Shown: piece after piece, positions 44,515 through 54,879 of the stretch | Layout of the letters: each line of letters begins with the position of its first letter | Numbering within the stretch: the first letter of the stretch is position 1 | Assembly (NCBI GenBank): GCA_017617035.1 | Contig: JAFZWV010000013.1 | Location: 42,277-106,276, forward strand | DNA from: Bacteroidales bacterium | GTDB lineage: Bacteria; Bacteroidota; Bacteroidia; Bacteroidales; UBA932 | Reading direction: 5' to 3' | DNA length: 64,000 nt | Translations under genes and position numbers: made by a program | Notes under the pieces: generated by a model | The model's input: the letters and a program-made list of their open reading frames with translations, nothing else | Told to the model about the DNA's origin: nothing | Databases searched by the model: none

Positions 44515-46490
44515 TTCTTAATCTTCTTGGTGAGTTCCCTCTGGAACTTCTGGTACTTCACGAGCTTCTGCATTATCTTCATCTGCTCGTCGGCGTCGGT
44601 GGCCTGAGCCAGCGAAGCCTTAAGGAAATCTATCTGGAGCTGTACGCGGCGTTCCGCATACATCAATATTGTTCTCGGCACATAGTTTACCAGCCACGAC
44701 TCGGTACTCATCATCGAATCGGTGAAGTTCTGGACCGTGATCTGGTATTTTTCGAGCGAAAGGTCCGCCGTGACCTTTCTGATTTCGGGATCGGGACTGT
44801 CGAAGAGCTTGCGTATGATTGCGTCCTGGTCCAGACCATCGCAGTAGGCGTCCACGAATGCGTCGTACGTCTTGCGATACACAGAGTTCTGCATCTGCGA
44901 ACCGTCTTCTTCGATTGCACCGCGGATGAAATCCGTCACGCTAACAACCTCCGGAGTATAGTAATCCGAGTCGGTCTCAAACTTCATCGGGCGGTCACCG
45001 TAGCGAAGCATGAAGCTAAGGATATCGGCCTCAAGCGGAGCCAGAAGTTTGTTTTCGAACTCCTGGGGCTCTACCGGGGCAAAACCGGGGCCGTCGAGTT
45101 CCTCGATCGGAGCCATCTCTTCAAGTCCCTCGTCGGCTGCGCGCTGGACTCTGCGGGCTTCCCTCTCGCGGGCTTTGTCTTCCTCTACCCTGGCCTTCTC
45201 GCGCGTTTTTACTATGCGGTCGAATATGATCTGGGCCTCGATGCCGAACTTGGCCGCGGTTTCCTGGACATAGACCGAACGCTGGACGGCATCCGGTATC
45301 AGGGCAATAGTGTCTGCGATGTCGTTGATCAGGCCGGACTTCTTATAAGGGTCGCCGGCGGCCTCTTCGAGCAGCAGGTCGGTCTTGAACGAGATGAAAT
45401 CGCGCTCGTTAGCGGCTATGTAGTCCTGCACTTCCTGGAGATTGTGCGAACGGCCGAAGCTGTCGGGGTCCTCGCCCTCGGGCAGCAGGACGATGCGGAC
45501 GTTCATGCCCTCGGGCAGCACGATATCGGTTCCGCGTATGGCGGCATGGATACCGGCCGAATCGCCGTCGTACATGATCGTCAGGTTCGAGGTGAAACGG
45601 TGGATCAGGCGCACCTGCTCCGAGGTCAGGGCTGTTCCGCATGAAGCCACGACGTTGGTGACGCCGAGCTGCTGCATGGTGATGACGTCGACGTTGCCCT
45701 CGACCAGGATGCATTTATCCTGCCGGCTGATCTCCGACTTGGCGAAGTAGATGCCCAGCAGGGCCTTGCTCTTGATGTAGATCTCCGTCTCGGGCGAGTT
45801 GACGTATTTCGCGGGGTTGTCGCTCTTGAGCGTCCTGCCCGAGAATGCGATTACACGGCCGGCAAGCGAGTGGATCGGGAACATCACGCGCTCACGGAAA
45901 CGGTCGGCGAGCGAGCCGTCTTCATGCTGGACCGTGAGACCGGCGGCAATCAGGTATTCGGGCTTGTAACCGGCCGCGATCGCCGCGTCGGTGAGGGCGG
46001 AACGGCCGGACGGCGCCCATCCAAGGCCCCATTTGGCTATTGTCTCATCCTCGATTCCGCGGGAGTGATAGTAAGCCAGTCCCACGTTCTTGCCCTCGGG
46101 AGTCTGGAGCTGCTCGTTGAAGAACTTGTGGGCGAACTCGCTCACGAGCAAGATACTCTCTCGGCGCTGTCTGTTCGCAATTTCCTCTGCCGACAGTTCT
46201 TCTTCCTGGATCTCGATGTGGTACTTCTGGGCAAGATAGCGAAGCGCGGCGGGGTAATCGAGATGTTCGTATTCCATCACGAAGCCCACGGCGGTGCCGG
46301 CCTTGCCGCAGCCGAAGCATTTGTAGATGCCCTTCGACGGGGTTACGTAGAACGAAGGCGTCTTCTCGTTGTGGAACGGACAGCAAGCCACCAGGCTGGC
46401 TCCGCGCCTCTTGAGGGACACGAAGTCGCCGACCACCTCTTCAACGCGGGCGGTCTCTAGGATTAGGTTTACTGTCTCCTGGGGGATCAT
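44511..46490 (-). CDS. dnaG: DNA primase
   Basis: 659 residues. N-terminal CHC2 zinc finger ([14 protein letters not shown] ... KCFGCGKAG). TOPRIM core with [11 protein letters not shown] and [14 protein letters not shown]-terminal helicase-interaction domain follows a charged linker. It lays down replication primers. It overlaps recQ and metG by 4 bp each. Confidence 0.97.
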   Translation of the reverse strand: MIPQETVNLILETARVEEVVGDFVSLKRRGASLVACCPFHNEKTPSFYVTPSKGIYKCFGCGKAGTAVGFVMEYEHLDYPAALRYLAQKYHIEIQEEELSAEEIANRQRRESILLVSEFAHKFFNEQLQTPEGKNVGLAYYHSRGIEDETIAKWGLGWAPSGRSALTDAAIAAGYKPEYLIAAGLTVQHEDGSLADRFRERVMFPIHSLAGRVIAFSGRTLKSDNPAKYVNSPETEIYIKSKALLGIYFAKSEISRQDKCILVEGNVDVITMQQLGVTNVVASCGTALTSEQVRLIHRFTSNLTIMYDGDSAGIHAAIRGTDIVLPEGMNVRIVLLPEGEDPDSFGRSHNLQEVQDYIAANERDFISFKTDLLLEEAAGDPYKKSGLINDIADTIALIPDAVQRSVYVQETAAKFGIEAQIIFDRIVKTREKARVEEDKAREREARRVQRAADEGLEEMAPIEELDGPGFAPVEPQEFENKLLAPLEADILSFMLRYGDRPMKFETDSDYYTPEVVSVTDFIRGAIEEDGSQMQNSVYRKTYDAFVDAYCDGLDQDAIIRKLFDSPDPEIRKVTADLSLEKYQITVQNFTDSMMSTESWLVNYVPRTILMYAERRVQLQIDFLKASLAQATDADEQMKIMQKLVKYQKFQRELTKKIKK

Positions 46491-48703
46491 GACGCTACTT
46501 CACAGATGAACTTTATACGGGTGAGGCGGATTTCCATCTCGGAATAGTCGTTTTCGAGGGCGCGGATGGCGTCGTCGAGCGAATCCGATGCGGCTTCATG
46601 GCGGAAATAATCCATCAGTTCGGCCACCACATCGGGCTCCACCTCCTGGTTTACATAGTAATTGATATTGAGGCGGGTACCTGCGGAGACGATGGTCTCC
46701 ACTTCGGTAAGCAGGTCACACATGGGCATGTCGAGGCCCTTGGCGATATCGTCGAACGGGAGGCGCCTGTCGATCATGCCGATAATCTGGATCTTCACGG
46801 CCGACTTGCTGGCGGTGCTCTTTACGATGAGGTCCTGCGGGCGCTCGATTTCGTTCTCCTCGACATACTTGGCAATCAGTTCGATAAACGGCTGGCCATA
46901 TTTCTTGGCCTTACCCTCACCAACGCCCTGACAGTTGCGAAGCTCCTCGAGGGTGATGGGGTACAAAATGCTCATGTCGTCGAGGGCAGGGTCGCCAAAC
47001 AGGATCCACGGCTGGAGATCCAGCTTGTGGGCCATGTCCTTTCGGAGGTCCTTGAGCATGGCGAGCAGCACGGGATCTCCCCCGCCGCCCTTCATAGCCG
47101 CGGCGTTGGCCGCTGCCTCCTCATCATCCTCTTCGTCGTCGGGCGAGCCGTCGCCAGTGAAGACGCGGTCTTCGACGAGGTTGAGCTGCCATGGATTCTC
47201 GAGGAACTGCTTTCCGAGCGGAGTCACGAAGATGAGGCCATAGGTCTCGATCTCCTTGTCCAGCAGGTGCATGATGAGGCCCTGGTGGATAACGGTGGCC
47301 CAGAACTTTTCGGTATGGTCGTCTCCTGCGCCGAAGTACTGGATCTTGTCGTGGTGATAGCTCTTGACCAGAGCGGTATCGTTACCCGACAGGATAGCGG
47401 CCAGATGCTCGAGCTTGAAGTGTTCCTTAAGCGAGAGGATGAGCTTGATGACGAGCTTCATCTCGGCGCGGCCGTCGAAGACCTTTCTGGGATGCAGGCA
47501 GTTGTCGCAGATGCCGCAGTTGTCGTTGGGATAATCCTCGCCGAAGTAGCCGAGAAGGAGCCTTCTGCGGCAGTCGCTGGACTCGGCGTAAGCCACTACT
47601 TCATTCAGGAGCTGCTTGTTGATTTCCTGCTCGGAAACGGGCTTGCCGCGCATGAACTTCTCCAGCTTCTGGATATCCTTGTAGCTGTAGTAAGTAATGC
47701 AAAGGCCTTCTCCGCCGTCGCGGCCTGCGCGGCCGGTTTCCTGGTAGTAGCTTTCGACGCTCTTCGGGATGTCGTAGTGGATTACGAAGCGGATATCAGG
47801 CTTGTCGATACCCATGCCAAAGGCGATGGTCGCGACTATAACGTTGACGTCCTCCATCAGGAACTTATCCTGGTTCTCGGCGCGGACCTTGGCGTCCAGG
47901 CCGGCGTGGTAAGGCAGGGCCTTGATGCCGTTGATCTGCAGGAACTCCGCCATCTCCTCAACCTTGCGGCGGCTGAGGCAATAGACGATTCCCGACTTGC
48001 CGGGATGCTGACGGATGAAGCGAACTATATCCTTGTCGGCGTCGATCTTGTCGCGCACCTCGTAGTAGAGGTTCGGGCGGTTGAACGACGACTTGTAGAC
48101 CACGGCGTCGGGGATAGCCAGAGTCTTAAGGATATCGCTCTGGACCTTCGGGGTCGCGGTGGCGGTCAGCGCGATGATAGGCGCACGGCCGATAGTATCG
48201 ACTATCGGGCGTATGCGGCGGTACTCCGGACGGAAGTCATGGCCCCATTCGGAAATACAGTGCGCCTCGTCGACCGCATAGAAGGAAATTTTGATGGTCC
48301 TCAGGAACGCCACGTTCTCGCCCTTCGTTAGCGACTCGGGCGCGACGTACAGAATCTTGGTCTTTCCCTCCTTGATGTCGTTTTTGACCTCTTCGATCTG
48401 GGGGCGCGAGAGCGATGAATTAAGGAAGTGGGCTATACTTTCGTTACCGGATACGAAGCCCCTGATGGCGTCGACCTGGTTTTTCATCAGGGCGATGAGA
48501 GGGGAAATAACGATCGCGGTACCGTCCATCAGCAGCGCGGGCAATTGGTAACAAAGGGATTTGCCGCCGCCCGTAGGCATGAGCACGAAACAGTCCTTTC
48601 CGTCCGTCAGGTCCTTGATGATCTCTTCCTGATCACCCTTAAACCCGTCGTAACCGAAGAACTCCTTGAGTGTCTTGCGAATGTCTGCTGATGTGACTGA
48701 CAT
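46487..48703 (-). CDS. recQ: ATP-dependent DNA helicase RecQ
   Basis: 738 residues. Walker A PTGGGKSLCYQLPAL, DEAH box AVDEAHCISEWGHDF, motif VI YQETGRAGRDG. RQC zinc cluster beginning CRRRLLLGYFGEDYPNDNCG. An HRDC-like domain and a further C-terminal helical region are present. It unwinds DNA in recombination repair. It lies 5 bp after the DUF1015 gene and overlaps dnaG. Confidence 0.95.
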   Translation of the reverse strand: MSVTSADIRKTLKEFFGYDGFKGDQEEIIKDLTDGKDCFVLMPTGGGKSLCYQLPALLMDGTAIVISPLIALMKNQVDAIRGFVSGNESIAHFLNSSLSRPQIEEVKNDIKEGKTKILYVAPESLTKGENVAFLRTIKISFYAVDEAHCISEWGHDFRPEYRRIRPIVDTIGRAPIIALTATATPKVQSDILKTLAIPDAVVYKSSFNRPNLYYEVRDKIDADKDIVRFIRQHPGKSGIVYCLSRRKVEEMAEFLQINGIKALPYHAGLDAKVRAENQDKFLMEDVNVIVATIAFGMGIDKPDIRFVIHYDIPKSVESYYQETGRAGRDGGEGLCITYYSYKDIQKLEKFMRGKPVSEQEINKQLLNEVVAYAESSDCRRRLLLGYFGEDYPNDNCGICDNCLHPRKVFDGRAEMKLVIKLILSLKEHFKLEHLAAILSGNDTALVKSYHHDKIQYFGAGDDHTEKFWATVIHQGLIMHLLDKEIETYGLIFVTPLGKQFLENPWQLNLVEDRVFTGDGSPDDEEDDEEAAANAAAMKGGGGDPVLLAMLKDLRKDMAHKLDLQPWILFGDPALDDMSILYPITLEELRNCQGVGEGKAKKYGQPFIELIAKYVEENEIERPQDLIVKSTASKSAVKIQIIGMIDRRLPFDDIAKGLDMPMCDLLTEVETIVSAGTRLNINYYVNQEVEPDVVAELMDYFRHEAASDSLDDAIRALENDYSEMEIRLTRIKFICEVAS

Positions 48704-48708
48704 ATTGC

Positions 48709-49944
48709 TTAGAATGTATGGATTGCGAGTCCGGAACGAAGCTTAGGCTCGAACCAGGTGGTTTTAGGAGGCATGATATTGCCGCTGTCGGCGATATCTG
48801 TAATCTGCTTCATACTCACCGGATAGAGGGCGAAAGCAATCTTCATTTCTCCGCTGTCGACCCTGCGTTTCAACTCTCCAAGGCCGCGGATGCCGCCGAC
48901 GAAATCGATTCTGGAGTCGGTCCTGAGGTCCTTGATGCCGAACACTGGTCCGAGCACCCTCGACGACAGAATTGTGACGTCCAGAACTCCGATAGGGTCG
49001 TTGTTGTCGTAGGTTCCCGGACGGGCGCGAAGCTCGTACCACTTCCCTTCCAGATACATCGAGAAGGTATGGAGTTCGTCCGGAGTATAGATTTCGGTTC
49101 CCTTGCAGGTCACGTCGAAGGTCTCGCCGAGAATGCCGATGACCTGGCTGGGGGTAAGCCCATTGAGGTCTTTAAGCACACGGTTGTAGTCGAGAACCTT
49201 CAGCTGATCCTCCGGGAAACACACGGCCATGAAGTAGTTGTACTCCTCTTCGCCGGTGTGGTGAGGGTTCTGCTTGGCGCGTTCGGCACCCACGCGGGCC
49301 GCCGCAGCGCTGCGATGATGGCCGTCGGCGATATAGAAAGCGTCAATCTTATCCGTAAAGAGTTCGGTGATGCGAGCGATCTGGGCATCGTCGTCGATCA
49401 CCCAGAATTCGTGGCCGAAGTTGTTTTCGTCGGTAAACTTGTACTCCGAAGGCTTCTTAACCGTATCCGCGATAATCTGCTCAAGTTCGGGCTGATGCTT
49501 GAAGGCGAAGAAGACGGGCTCGATGTTGGCGCTCTGGATTTCGACGTGCTTCATACGGTCGTCTTCCTTATCCTTACGGGTCAGTTCGTGTTTCTTGATG
49601 CGGCCCTCTACATAGTCCAGTGAATTGGCGCAGAGGACATAGCCGTACTGGGTGCGGCTGCCCATGGTCTGAGCGTAGATATAGTAGCAGGGCTTCGGAT
49701 CTCGGACGAGCCAGCCGTTTTTCTGCCACTTTGCGAAGTTCTCGACCGCCTTGGCGTAAACCTTGGGGTCGTGCTCCTCGGGCATGGGGTCGAAATCAAT
49801 CTCCGGCTTGGTGATGTGGAGCAGGGACTTCTCTCCAGCCATCTTCTTAGCTTCCTCCGAGTCAAGAACATCGTAGGGCGGAGCTGCTACTTCGGTAACT
49901 AGATTTCTAGGCGGACGGACTGCCGCGAAGGGTCTTACTTTCAT
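48709..49944 (-). CDS. DUF1015-family protein
   Basis: 411 residues. Starts KVRPFAAVRPPRNLV and has the family motif IADGHHRSAAA near residue 245, along with APPYDVLDSEEA near 20. The HH motif suggests a kinase- or hydrolase-like metal or phosphate site. It overlaps serA by 4 bp and follows serC-serA, an arrangement repeated in Bacteroidota. A role in serine metabolism (for example a serine kinase related to SerK/SbnI) is a reasonable inference but unproven. Confidence 0.85.
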   Translation of the reverse strand: MKVRPFAAVRPPRNLVTEVAAPPYDVLDSEEAKKMAGEKSLLHITKPEIDFDPMPEEHDPKVYAKAVENFAKWQKNGWLVRDPKPCYYIYAQTMGSRTQYGYVLCANSLDYVEGRIKKHELTRKDKEDDRMKHVEIQSANIEPVFFAFKHQPELEQIIADTVKKPSEYKFTDENNFGHEFWVIDDDAQIARITELFTDKIDAFYIADGHHRSAAAARVGAERAKQNPHHTGEEEYNYFMAVCFPEDQLKVLDYNRVLKDLNGLTPSQVIGILGETFDVTCKGTEIYTPDELHTFSMYLEGKWYELRARPGTYDNNDPIGVLDVTILSSRVLGPVFGIKDLRTDSRIDFVGGIRGLGELKRRVDSGEMKIAFALYPVSMKQITDIADSGNIMPPKTTWFEPKLRSGLAIHTF

Positions 49945-50861
49945 TTGTTTACCTGGAATTTGGTGTTTCCTGTTGCGAAATAATCCACTATCTGGCGCGC
50001 GGCGGCAAGGCCGGCGTTGACATTAGCCTCGGCTGTCTGGGCACCCATTTTCTTAGGGGTCGCGAAGACGCGAAGGCCGAACTTCTCCTGCAGGGTCGCG
50101 AGATTGTCGGGAGCGACGTCCGTGACATACTTAAGGTCCGGGCGGTCTTCCAGAGCCTTCTCGAGACCGGCTTCGTCGATAACTTCCTTACGGGCGGTAT
50201 TGACGAGGGTCGCGCCCTTCGGCATCTTCGTTATCAGCTCGTAATTGATGCTGCCGATGGTCGAAGGAAGTGCGGGGATATGGAGGCTGAGGTAATCGCT
50301 GCCGGCGTAAAGCTCGTCAAGGGAATGGACGGGCTCGGCGCCGCCGGCAATGATCTGATCGTCGGTAAGGAACGGATCGAGGGCCTTGACCTTCATTCCG
50401 AGGGCCTTGGCTTTCGCGCCCACGAGGCGGCCTACGTTTCCGAAGGCCTGCACGCCCAGGGTCTTACCCTGGACCTCCGAGCCGGTAGCGGGAGTAAACT
50501 GCGTGCGGGCCATGAATATCATCATGGCGATGGCGAGCTCGGCTACGGCGTTGGAGTTCTGGCCGGGGGTATTCATAACCACGACGCCCGCTTTAGTCGC
50601 GGCCTCGAGGTCTACATTGTCATAACCGGCGCCGGCGCGCACGACTATCTTGAGCTTCGGGGCTGCTGCGATAACCTCGGCGGTCACTTTGTCCGAACGG
50701 ATGATGATGGCCTCAGCGTCTGCGACGGCCTTTACCAGGTCCGCCTGAGCCTCGTATTTTTCGAGCTTGACTACCTGATGGCCGGCTGCCTCAAGGATAT
50801 CGGTAATTCCCTTGACTGCGGCGGCCGCGAACGGCTTCTGGGTTGCAAGAAGGACTTTCAT
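49941..50861 (-). CDS. serA: D-3-phosphoglycerate dehydrogenase (Bacteroidota type)
   Basis: 306 residues, the short form without ACT domain. NAD-binding Rossmann motif FGNVGRLVGAKAKALG. The substrate block NTPGQNSNAVAELAI is clear. The position of the usual catalytic His (PHxG) reads TPKKMGAQTAEAN, which as far as I recall is normal for Bacteroidota SerA. First step of serine synthesis. Placed 3 bp after serC. Confidence 0.92.
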   Translation of the reverse strand: MKVLLATQKPFAAAAVKGITDILEAAGHQVVKLEKYEAQADLVKAVADAEAIIIRSDKVTAEVIAAAPKLKIVVRAGAGYDNVDLEAATKAGVVVMNTPGQNSNAVAELAIAMMIFMARTQFTPATGSEVQGKTLGVQAFGNVGRLVGAKAKALGMKVKALDPFLTDDQIIAGGAEPVHSLDELYAGSDYLSLHIPALPSTIGSINYELITKMPKGATLVNTARKEVIDEAGLEKALEDRPDLKYVTDVAPDNLATLQEKFGLRVFATPKKMGAQTAEANVNAGLAAARQIVDYFATGNTKFQVNK

Positions 50862-50864
50862 ACT

Positions 50865-51938
50865 CTAGGCGTGCAGCTTTTCGAATTCCTGCATGCAGGC
50901 GACAAGCGCGTTGACGTCGTCTATCGTACATGCATTGTAAATCGAAGCGCGGAATCCGCCCACGCTGCGGTGGCCCTTAAGGCCTACCATGTCATGCTCC
51001 TTCGCGAAGGCGAGGAACTCGTCCTGCAGCTCTTCGTAACCCGGGGCCATGACGAAGCAAACGTTCATGATCGAACGGTCTTCCTTCGCGGCGGTACCCA
51101 CGAACAGCGGGTTACGGTCGATCTCGGCGTAGAGCGCCGCGGCCTTCTCCTCGTCGCGTTTCTGCATCGCCTCGACTCCGCCCATGTCCTTAATCCAATG
51201 GAGCGTCCTGTTCATGACATACAGAGGCAGGACGGACGGGGTATTGAACATCGAGAGCTTATCGATATGAGTATGCAGATCCAACATAGTCGGGATATAC
51301 CTGCTGACCTTTCCGAGGGCATCCAGCTTCACGATAGCGAAGGTGCATCCGGCAGGGCCGACGTTCTTCTGAGCTCCGCCATAGATCATGGCGTATTTCG
51401 ATACGTCGACCGGACGGCTCATGATGTCGGACGACATATCTGCGATAAGGGGAACCGGGCTGTCGAAGTCTGTCTTAATCTCGGTTCCGTAAATGGTGTT
51501 GTTGGTGGTAATATGGAAATAGTCCACGTCCGAGGGGATCACGAAGTCTTTCGGGATGTAGGAATAGTTCTTGTCGGCCGAGCTGGCGAGCGCATAGGCA
51601 TCGCCGTAAGCCTTGGCTTCCTTCAACGCTTTCTTTGCCCAAACACCAGTCTCGAGGTACGCGGCCTTCTTCTCGAGGAAGTTCAGCGCCACGAAAAGGA
51701 ACTCCATCGAGGCGCCGCCGGGCAGGAATACCACTTCGTAGCCATCGGGAATCTTGAGGATCTCTTTCCAGAGAGCTCTCGTCTCATCCATTACGGCATC
51801 CCATTCCTTAGTACGGTGTGAAATGCAAAGCAGGGACACACCAGTCCCCGCAAAATCCTTGATAGCATCAATAGTCGCGTCCAGGGCTTCCTGCGGAAGC
51901 AGACAGGGACCGGCATTGAAAACGTGTTTTTTGCTCAT
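50865..51938 (-). CDS. serC: Phosphoserine aminotransferase
   Basis: 357 residues, class V aminotransferase fold. N-terminal [13 protein letters not shown] and the PLP lysine in [14 protein letters not shown]. It converts 3-phosphohydroxypyruvate to phosphoserine and also acts in pyridoxal synthesis. It forms a tight unit with serA and DUF1015. Confidence 0.96.
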   Translation of the reverse strand: MSKKHVFNAGPCLLPQEALDATIDAIKDFAGTGVSLLCISHRTKEWDAVMDETRALWKEILKIPDGYEVVFLPGGASMEFLFVALNFLEKKAAYLETGVWAKKALKEAKAYGDAYALASSADKNYSYIPKDFVIPSDVDYFHITTNNTIYGTEIKTDFDSPVPLIADMSSDIMSRPVDVSKYAMIYGGAQKNVGPAGCTFAIVKLDALGKVSRYIPTMLDLHTHIDKLSMFNTPSVLPLYVMNRTLHWIKDMGGVEAMQKRDEEKAAALYAEIDRNPLFVGTAAKEDRSIMNVCFVMAPGYEELQDEFLAFAKEHDMVGLKGHRSVGGFRASIYNACTIDDVNALVACMQEFEKLHA

Positions 51939-51952
51939 AGTATAGTTGTGTG

Positions 51953-52561
51953 TTATAGATTCCGATAGTTAAAGTTAGCGATATTTTTAGTTCTTTCCAA
52001 GAAATCTTCCTGAAGACTCAGACGCACTCTCACCTCCATACTGCAGTTTTCGGCGAATTGCTGATTCCGGGTCGGAAGGCCAAGGTCCTTCACCACTTTC
52101 ATCACCTCCGGCATCTGAGCATAATCGAAACTGAGTTCATACCAGACGCCCGCTATCTTTTCAATTATTTGAGCTTTTGCAAGAGCATCGGCGGTTGATG
52201 ATTTATAGGCACGAATCAAGCCCGGAATGCCGAGTTTAATACCTCCGAAATACCTCACTACTATCACGGCAACATCACTCAGCCCCGCGCTGTCTATCTG
52301 ACCCAGTATCTGCCGCCCGGCGGAGCCTGCAGGCTCACCGTCGTCGCTGGCGCGCCACTGCGCGCCGTCGTTTCCCAGACGGTAAGCCACGCAGTGATGC
52401 CGGGCGTCGTGATATTCCTTACGCGCCTTATCGAGCAACTGCTTCACCTCCTCCTCGCTCTCCACCGGATAGGCGAGGGCGATGAAGCGGCTGCCCTGGT
52501 CCTTGAAAAGACCCTCGGCAGGCGCTGCGATGCTTTTGTAGGTGTCTTTCGGCGCGTCCAT
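51953..52561 (-). CDS. YigZ/IMPACT-family protein
   Basis: 202 residues from the ATG at 52561 ([19 protein letters not shown]). The IMPACT N-domain blocks [11 protein letters not shown] and [15 protein letters not shown] are diagnostic. The C-terminal DUF1949-like domain follows. Such proteins bind translation components, but the bacterial role is unsettled. It appears to be the first gene of the run to metG; a -7 box lies 6 bp upstream of its start. Confidence 0.9.
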   Translation of the reverse strand: MDAPKDTYKSIAAPAEGLFKDQGSRFIALAYPVESEEEVKQLLDKARKEYHDARHHCVAYRLGNDGAQWRASDDGEPAGSAGRQILGQIDSAGLSDVAVIVVRYFGGIKLGIPGLIRAYKSSTADALAKAQIIEKIAGVWYELSFDYAQMPEVMKVVKDLGLPTRNQQFAENCSMEVRVRLSLQEDFLERTKNIANFNYRNL

Positions 52562-52567
52562 TCTTCT

Positions 52568-52575
52568 CAAATTTA
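52568..52575 (-). promoter_or_regulatory. -7 box for the yigZ-serC-serA-recQ-dnaG-metG run
   Basis: TAAATTTG on the minus strand, six bases before the yigZ-like ATG. Distance implies a leader of only a few bases. The -33 position is poor. Confidence 0.45.
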
Positions 52576-52619
52576 ACAAAAAATAATCGTCTTTGCCATT
52601 TCTTTTATAACTTCGTGGT

Positions 52620-53192
52620 ATGATTTATCAATTCCGTGTCACTCTGCCCGGCATCAAGGGCTTCTACAGAATCTACAAAGTCAATTCTGCAAATACGCTG
52701 TACAGTTTCCACAAACAGCTGCAGGCCGACCTGGAGTTCCCCGCAGACCAGCCCATTCTCTTCAAGGCCATGGCCGGCGAAACGGTTCTTGCCCGTTACG
52801 CCCTCGTCAACCTTGGCTTCGGTGTAGTCGACGAAGTCCCTGTCAGCAAAGCAATAAAACTCGGCGCCGAATTCTTCGAATACTTCTACGACACCAAAGC
52901 GAAGAAAAAGGTAATCATCACCCTCGAAGCCGAAGAACCCGGATCCGACGTCTCAGTCCCGACTCTCATGAACGACATGAAGGGACCTCTCCCCATCGAA
53001 TTCGAAAATGGCTACGTCGCCTTTGAAGACCTCCCGCAGGAAAAGCGCAAACTCCCCGGCGAAAAGAGCGCCCTCGACATGCTCTTAGGCGGCGACGATG
53101 ACGACGATGAGGATCTCGACGATGAAGATGAAGATGAAGAAGACGAAGATGTTGACGAAGAGACAGAGGAAATCTACGACGAAAACGAATAA
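52620..53192 (+). CDS. pRiA4b ORF-3-like protein with long acidic tail
   Basis: 190 residues. The N-terminal 60 residues (IYQFRVTLPGIKGFYRIYKV ... ANTLYSFHKQLQADLEF) match the beginning of the plasmid pRiA4b ORF-3 fold. The C-terminus from about residue 155 is almost pure Asp/Glu. A middle helix carries the dimer-like block KLPGEKSALDMLLGG. The family occurs widely in Bacteroidota chromosomes and has no known activity. It diverges from yigZ; element C follows 50 bp after its stop codon. Confidence 0.75.
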   Translation: MIYQFRVTLPGIKGFYRIYKVNSANTLYSFHKQLQADLEFPADQPILFKAMAGETVLARYALVNLGFGVVDEVPVSKAIKLGAEFFEYFYDTKAKKKVIITLEAEEPGSDVSVPTLMNDMKGPLPIEFENGYVAFEDLPQEKRKLPGEKSALDMLLGGDDDDDEDLDDEDEDEEDEDVDEETEEIYDENE

Positions 53193-53242
53193 TAAATCGA
53201 AGTTATTTCTGAACTAAAAGGTAGATCAGAATAGATGATTAA

Positions 53243-53344
53243 GAAAGCAGACTAGTGTTTTGACGCGCATTTGCCCGGATTAGGGTCGCTCCCAGACGCG
53301 TAGCGTCGACGAGCGATAGCGCGTCAAAACACTAGTCTGCTTTC
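53243..53344 (+). repeat. Gene-end nested-palindrome element, copy C
   Basis: Perfect 26-bp arms at 53243-53268 and 53319-53344. Core: ATTTGCCCGGATTAGGG, then inner hairpin TCGCTC..GACGC-GTA-GCGTC..GAGCGA, then TA. The C-G pair at the base of the inner stem replaces the T-A pair of copies B and D, a compensatory change. Confidence 0.92.
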
Positions 53345-53359
53345 ATAAATAACACTATC

Positions 53360-54028
53360 ATGCACAAACTAATAATCACAATTGCGGCAGCGATGCTGTC
53401 GGCCTTCAGCCTGTCGGCGCAGAATTTCGTACACTATCATTGGTTCGACGGAGAGAACGCGGCTGTTCCTGCCGGAACCAAGGGCAGAGTCGTATTCATG
53501 GGCGACTCGATTACCGAAGGCTGGGGAACTAAAGGCACTCCCGGCTTTTTCGACAACGACAAGATGGTCGAGCGCGGCATCAGCGGCGAGGTAACCGCCC
53601 AAATGGTTCTTCGTTTCAGGCGCGACGTCATCGACCTCAAACCCAAGACAGTTGTGATTCTGTGTGGCTGCAACGACATTGCCCTCAACCAGGGCGAATA
53701 CAACGAAGACTACACCTTCGGAAATATAGTGACCATGGTCCAGCTGGCCAAAGCCAACAAGATCAAGCCCATCGTCTGCTCGGTCCTTCCCGCCGCCGCC
53801 TTCCCATGGCGCCAGGAAGTCAAAGACGCCCCGCAGAAGGTTGAGTCCCTCAACGCCCGCCTCCGCGAGTACTGCGCGAAAAACCGCGTCAAATACGTAG
53901 ACTACTTCCCCGCCATGGTCGCCGAGGACGGCTTCTCCCTCAATCCCGCCTACACAAACGACGGCATCCACCCTACCCTCCCGGGTTACAAGGTGATGGA
54001 AGAAATAATTTCAGGCCACATAAAATAA
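53360..54028 (+). CDS. Secreted SGNH/GDSL hydrolase
   Basis: 222 residues. Signal peptide MHKLIITIAAAMLSAFSLSA cut before Q21. Block I GDSITEGWG with Ser50, block III GCNDIAL, block V DGIHP with Asp201 and His204. This is the GDSL-lipase/acylhydrolase layout typical of Bacteroidota carbohydrate or acyl esterases. The substrate is unknown. It ends at a strong bidirectional terminator. Confidence 0.9.
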   Translation: MHKLIITIAAAMLSAFSLSAQNFVHYHWFDGENAAVPAGTKGRVVFMGDSITEGWGTKGTPGFFDNDKMVERGISGEVTAQMVLRFRRDVIDLKPKTVVILCGCNDIALNQGEYNEDYTFGNIVTMVQLAKANKIKPIVCSVLPAAAFPWRQEVKDAPQKVESLNARLREYCAKNRVKYVDYFPAMVAEDGFSLNPAYTNDGIHPTLPGYKVMEEIISGHIK

Positions 54029-54030
54029 AA

Positions 54031-54057
54031 AAAGGTCCCCGGGCGGGGACCTTTTTT
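54031..54057. terminator. Bidirectional Rho-independent terminator
   Basis: AGGTCCCC-GGGC-GGGGACCT with an A run before and a T run after, so it can act on both strands. It separates the convergent SGNH hydrolase and FKBP lipoprotein genes. Confidence 0.9.
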
Positions 54058-54075
54058 TATTGGAACGACAGGCGA

Positions 54076-54858
54076 TTACTCTGCGATCTTGCCGACCTTT
54101 TCAAGGGTGACGTTGAAGATGAGAGTTGCGCCGGGCTCGATGCCGCCCTGAGGCTGGCCATTGTCGCCATAACCGAGTTTAGCGGGGATGTAGAGTTCCA
54201 TCTCACCACCTTCGCCGATGAGGGCGAGGCCTTCCTGCCAACCCTTAACCACGCGGTTGAGGGTGAGTCTTGTGGCATCATCCTCGGGCTTGGTCTCGTC
54301 GAATACAGTTCCGTCGAGGAGCCTTCCCTGATACCTGACCCAGATGGTGTCCCTACCCTCGGGCCTTACTTCGTTGCCCTCGGAGATGATCTTGTACTGA
54401 AGACCGGAAGCGGAAACCTCGACACCAGACTTCTTAGCGTTAGCGGCAAGGAACTTCTCCTCCTTCTCCTTGTTGGTGTAAAGAGTGAACTGACGGCGGT
54501 TCGACAGATACTCGTTGAAGAGCTCGTTCATTCTGTTGGGATCAACCCTGAACTGCTCGACGAACTCCGGATCACGCTGGTTGCCCTTTGCGTGGATGAA
54601 ATCTTCCATACCCTTGCGAACCTGGGCATAGTCGAGGTCACCGAAGTTGTATCCCTTGATGAAGGAACCGAAGTTGATACCTACGAGATAGCTGACATCC
54701 TTCACAGTTTGACGGGACGGAACGAAATCTTTAGCTGTCTTCTCTACGGGAGCCTGATCTACATCTTCTTCTCCCTCTGCTGCCTGCTCTGCCTTAGGAG
54801 CGCAAGCTGCTACCGCAAGGCCCATTGCAAGGGCCACAAACCATTTGTTGAATTTCAT
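54076..54858 (-). CDS. FKBP-type peptidyl-prolyl isomerase lipoprotein
   Basis: 260 residues. Lipobox with Cys19 (LAVAAC), an acidic linker, an N-terminal dimerisation-like helical domain (SYLVGINFGSFIKGYNF), then the FKBP_C domain (TIWVRYQGRLLDGTVFDET ... GEGGEMELYIPAKLGYGDNG). A periplasmic chaperone of the Mip/FkpA sort anchored to the membrane. It follows the glucokinase by about 20 bp. Confidence 0.93.
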   Translation of the reverse strand: MKFNKWFVALAMGLAVAACAPKAEQAAEGEEDVDQAPVEKTAKDFVPSRQTVKDVSYLVGINFGSFIKGYNFGDLDYAQVRKGMEDFIHAKGNQRDPEFVEQFRVDPNRMNELFNEYLSNRRQFTLYTNKEKEEKFLAANAKKSGVEVSASGLQYKIISEGNEVRPEGRDTIWVRYQGRLLDGTVFDETKPEDDATRLTLNRVVKGWQEGLALIGEGGEMELYIPAKLGYGDNGQPQGGIEPGATLIFNVTLEKVGKIAE

Positions 54859-54879
54859 ATTACTTAAAAATTTGTTTCA

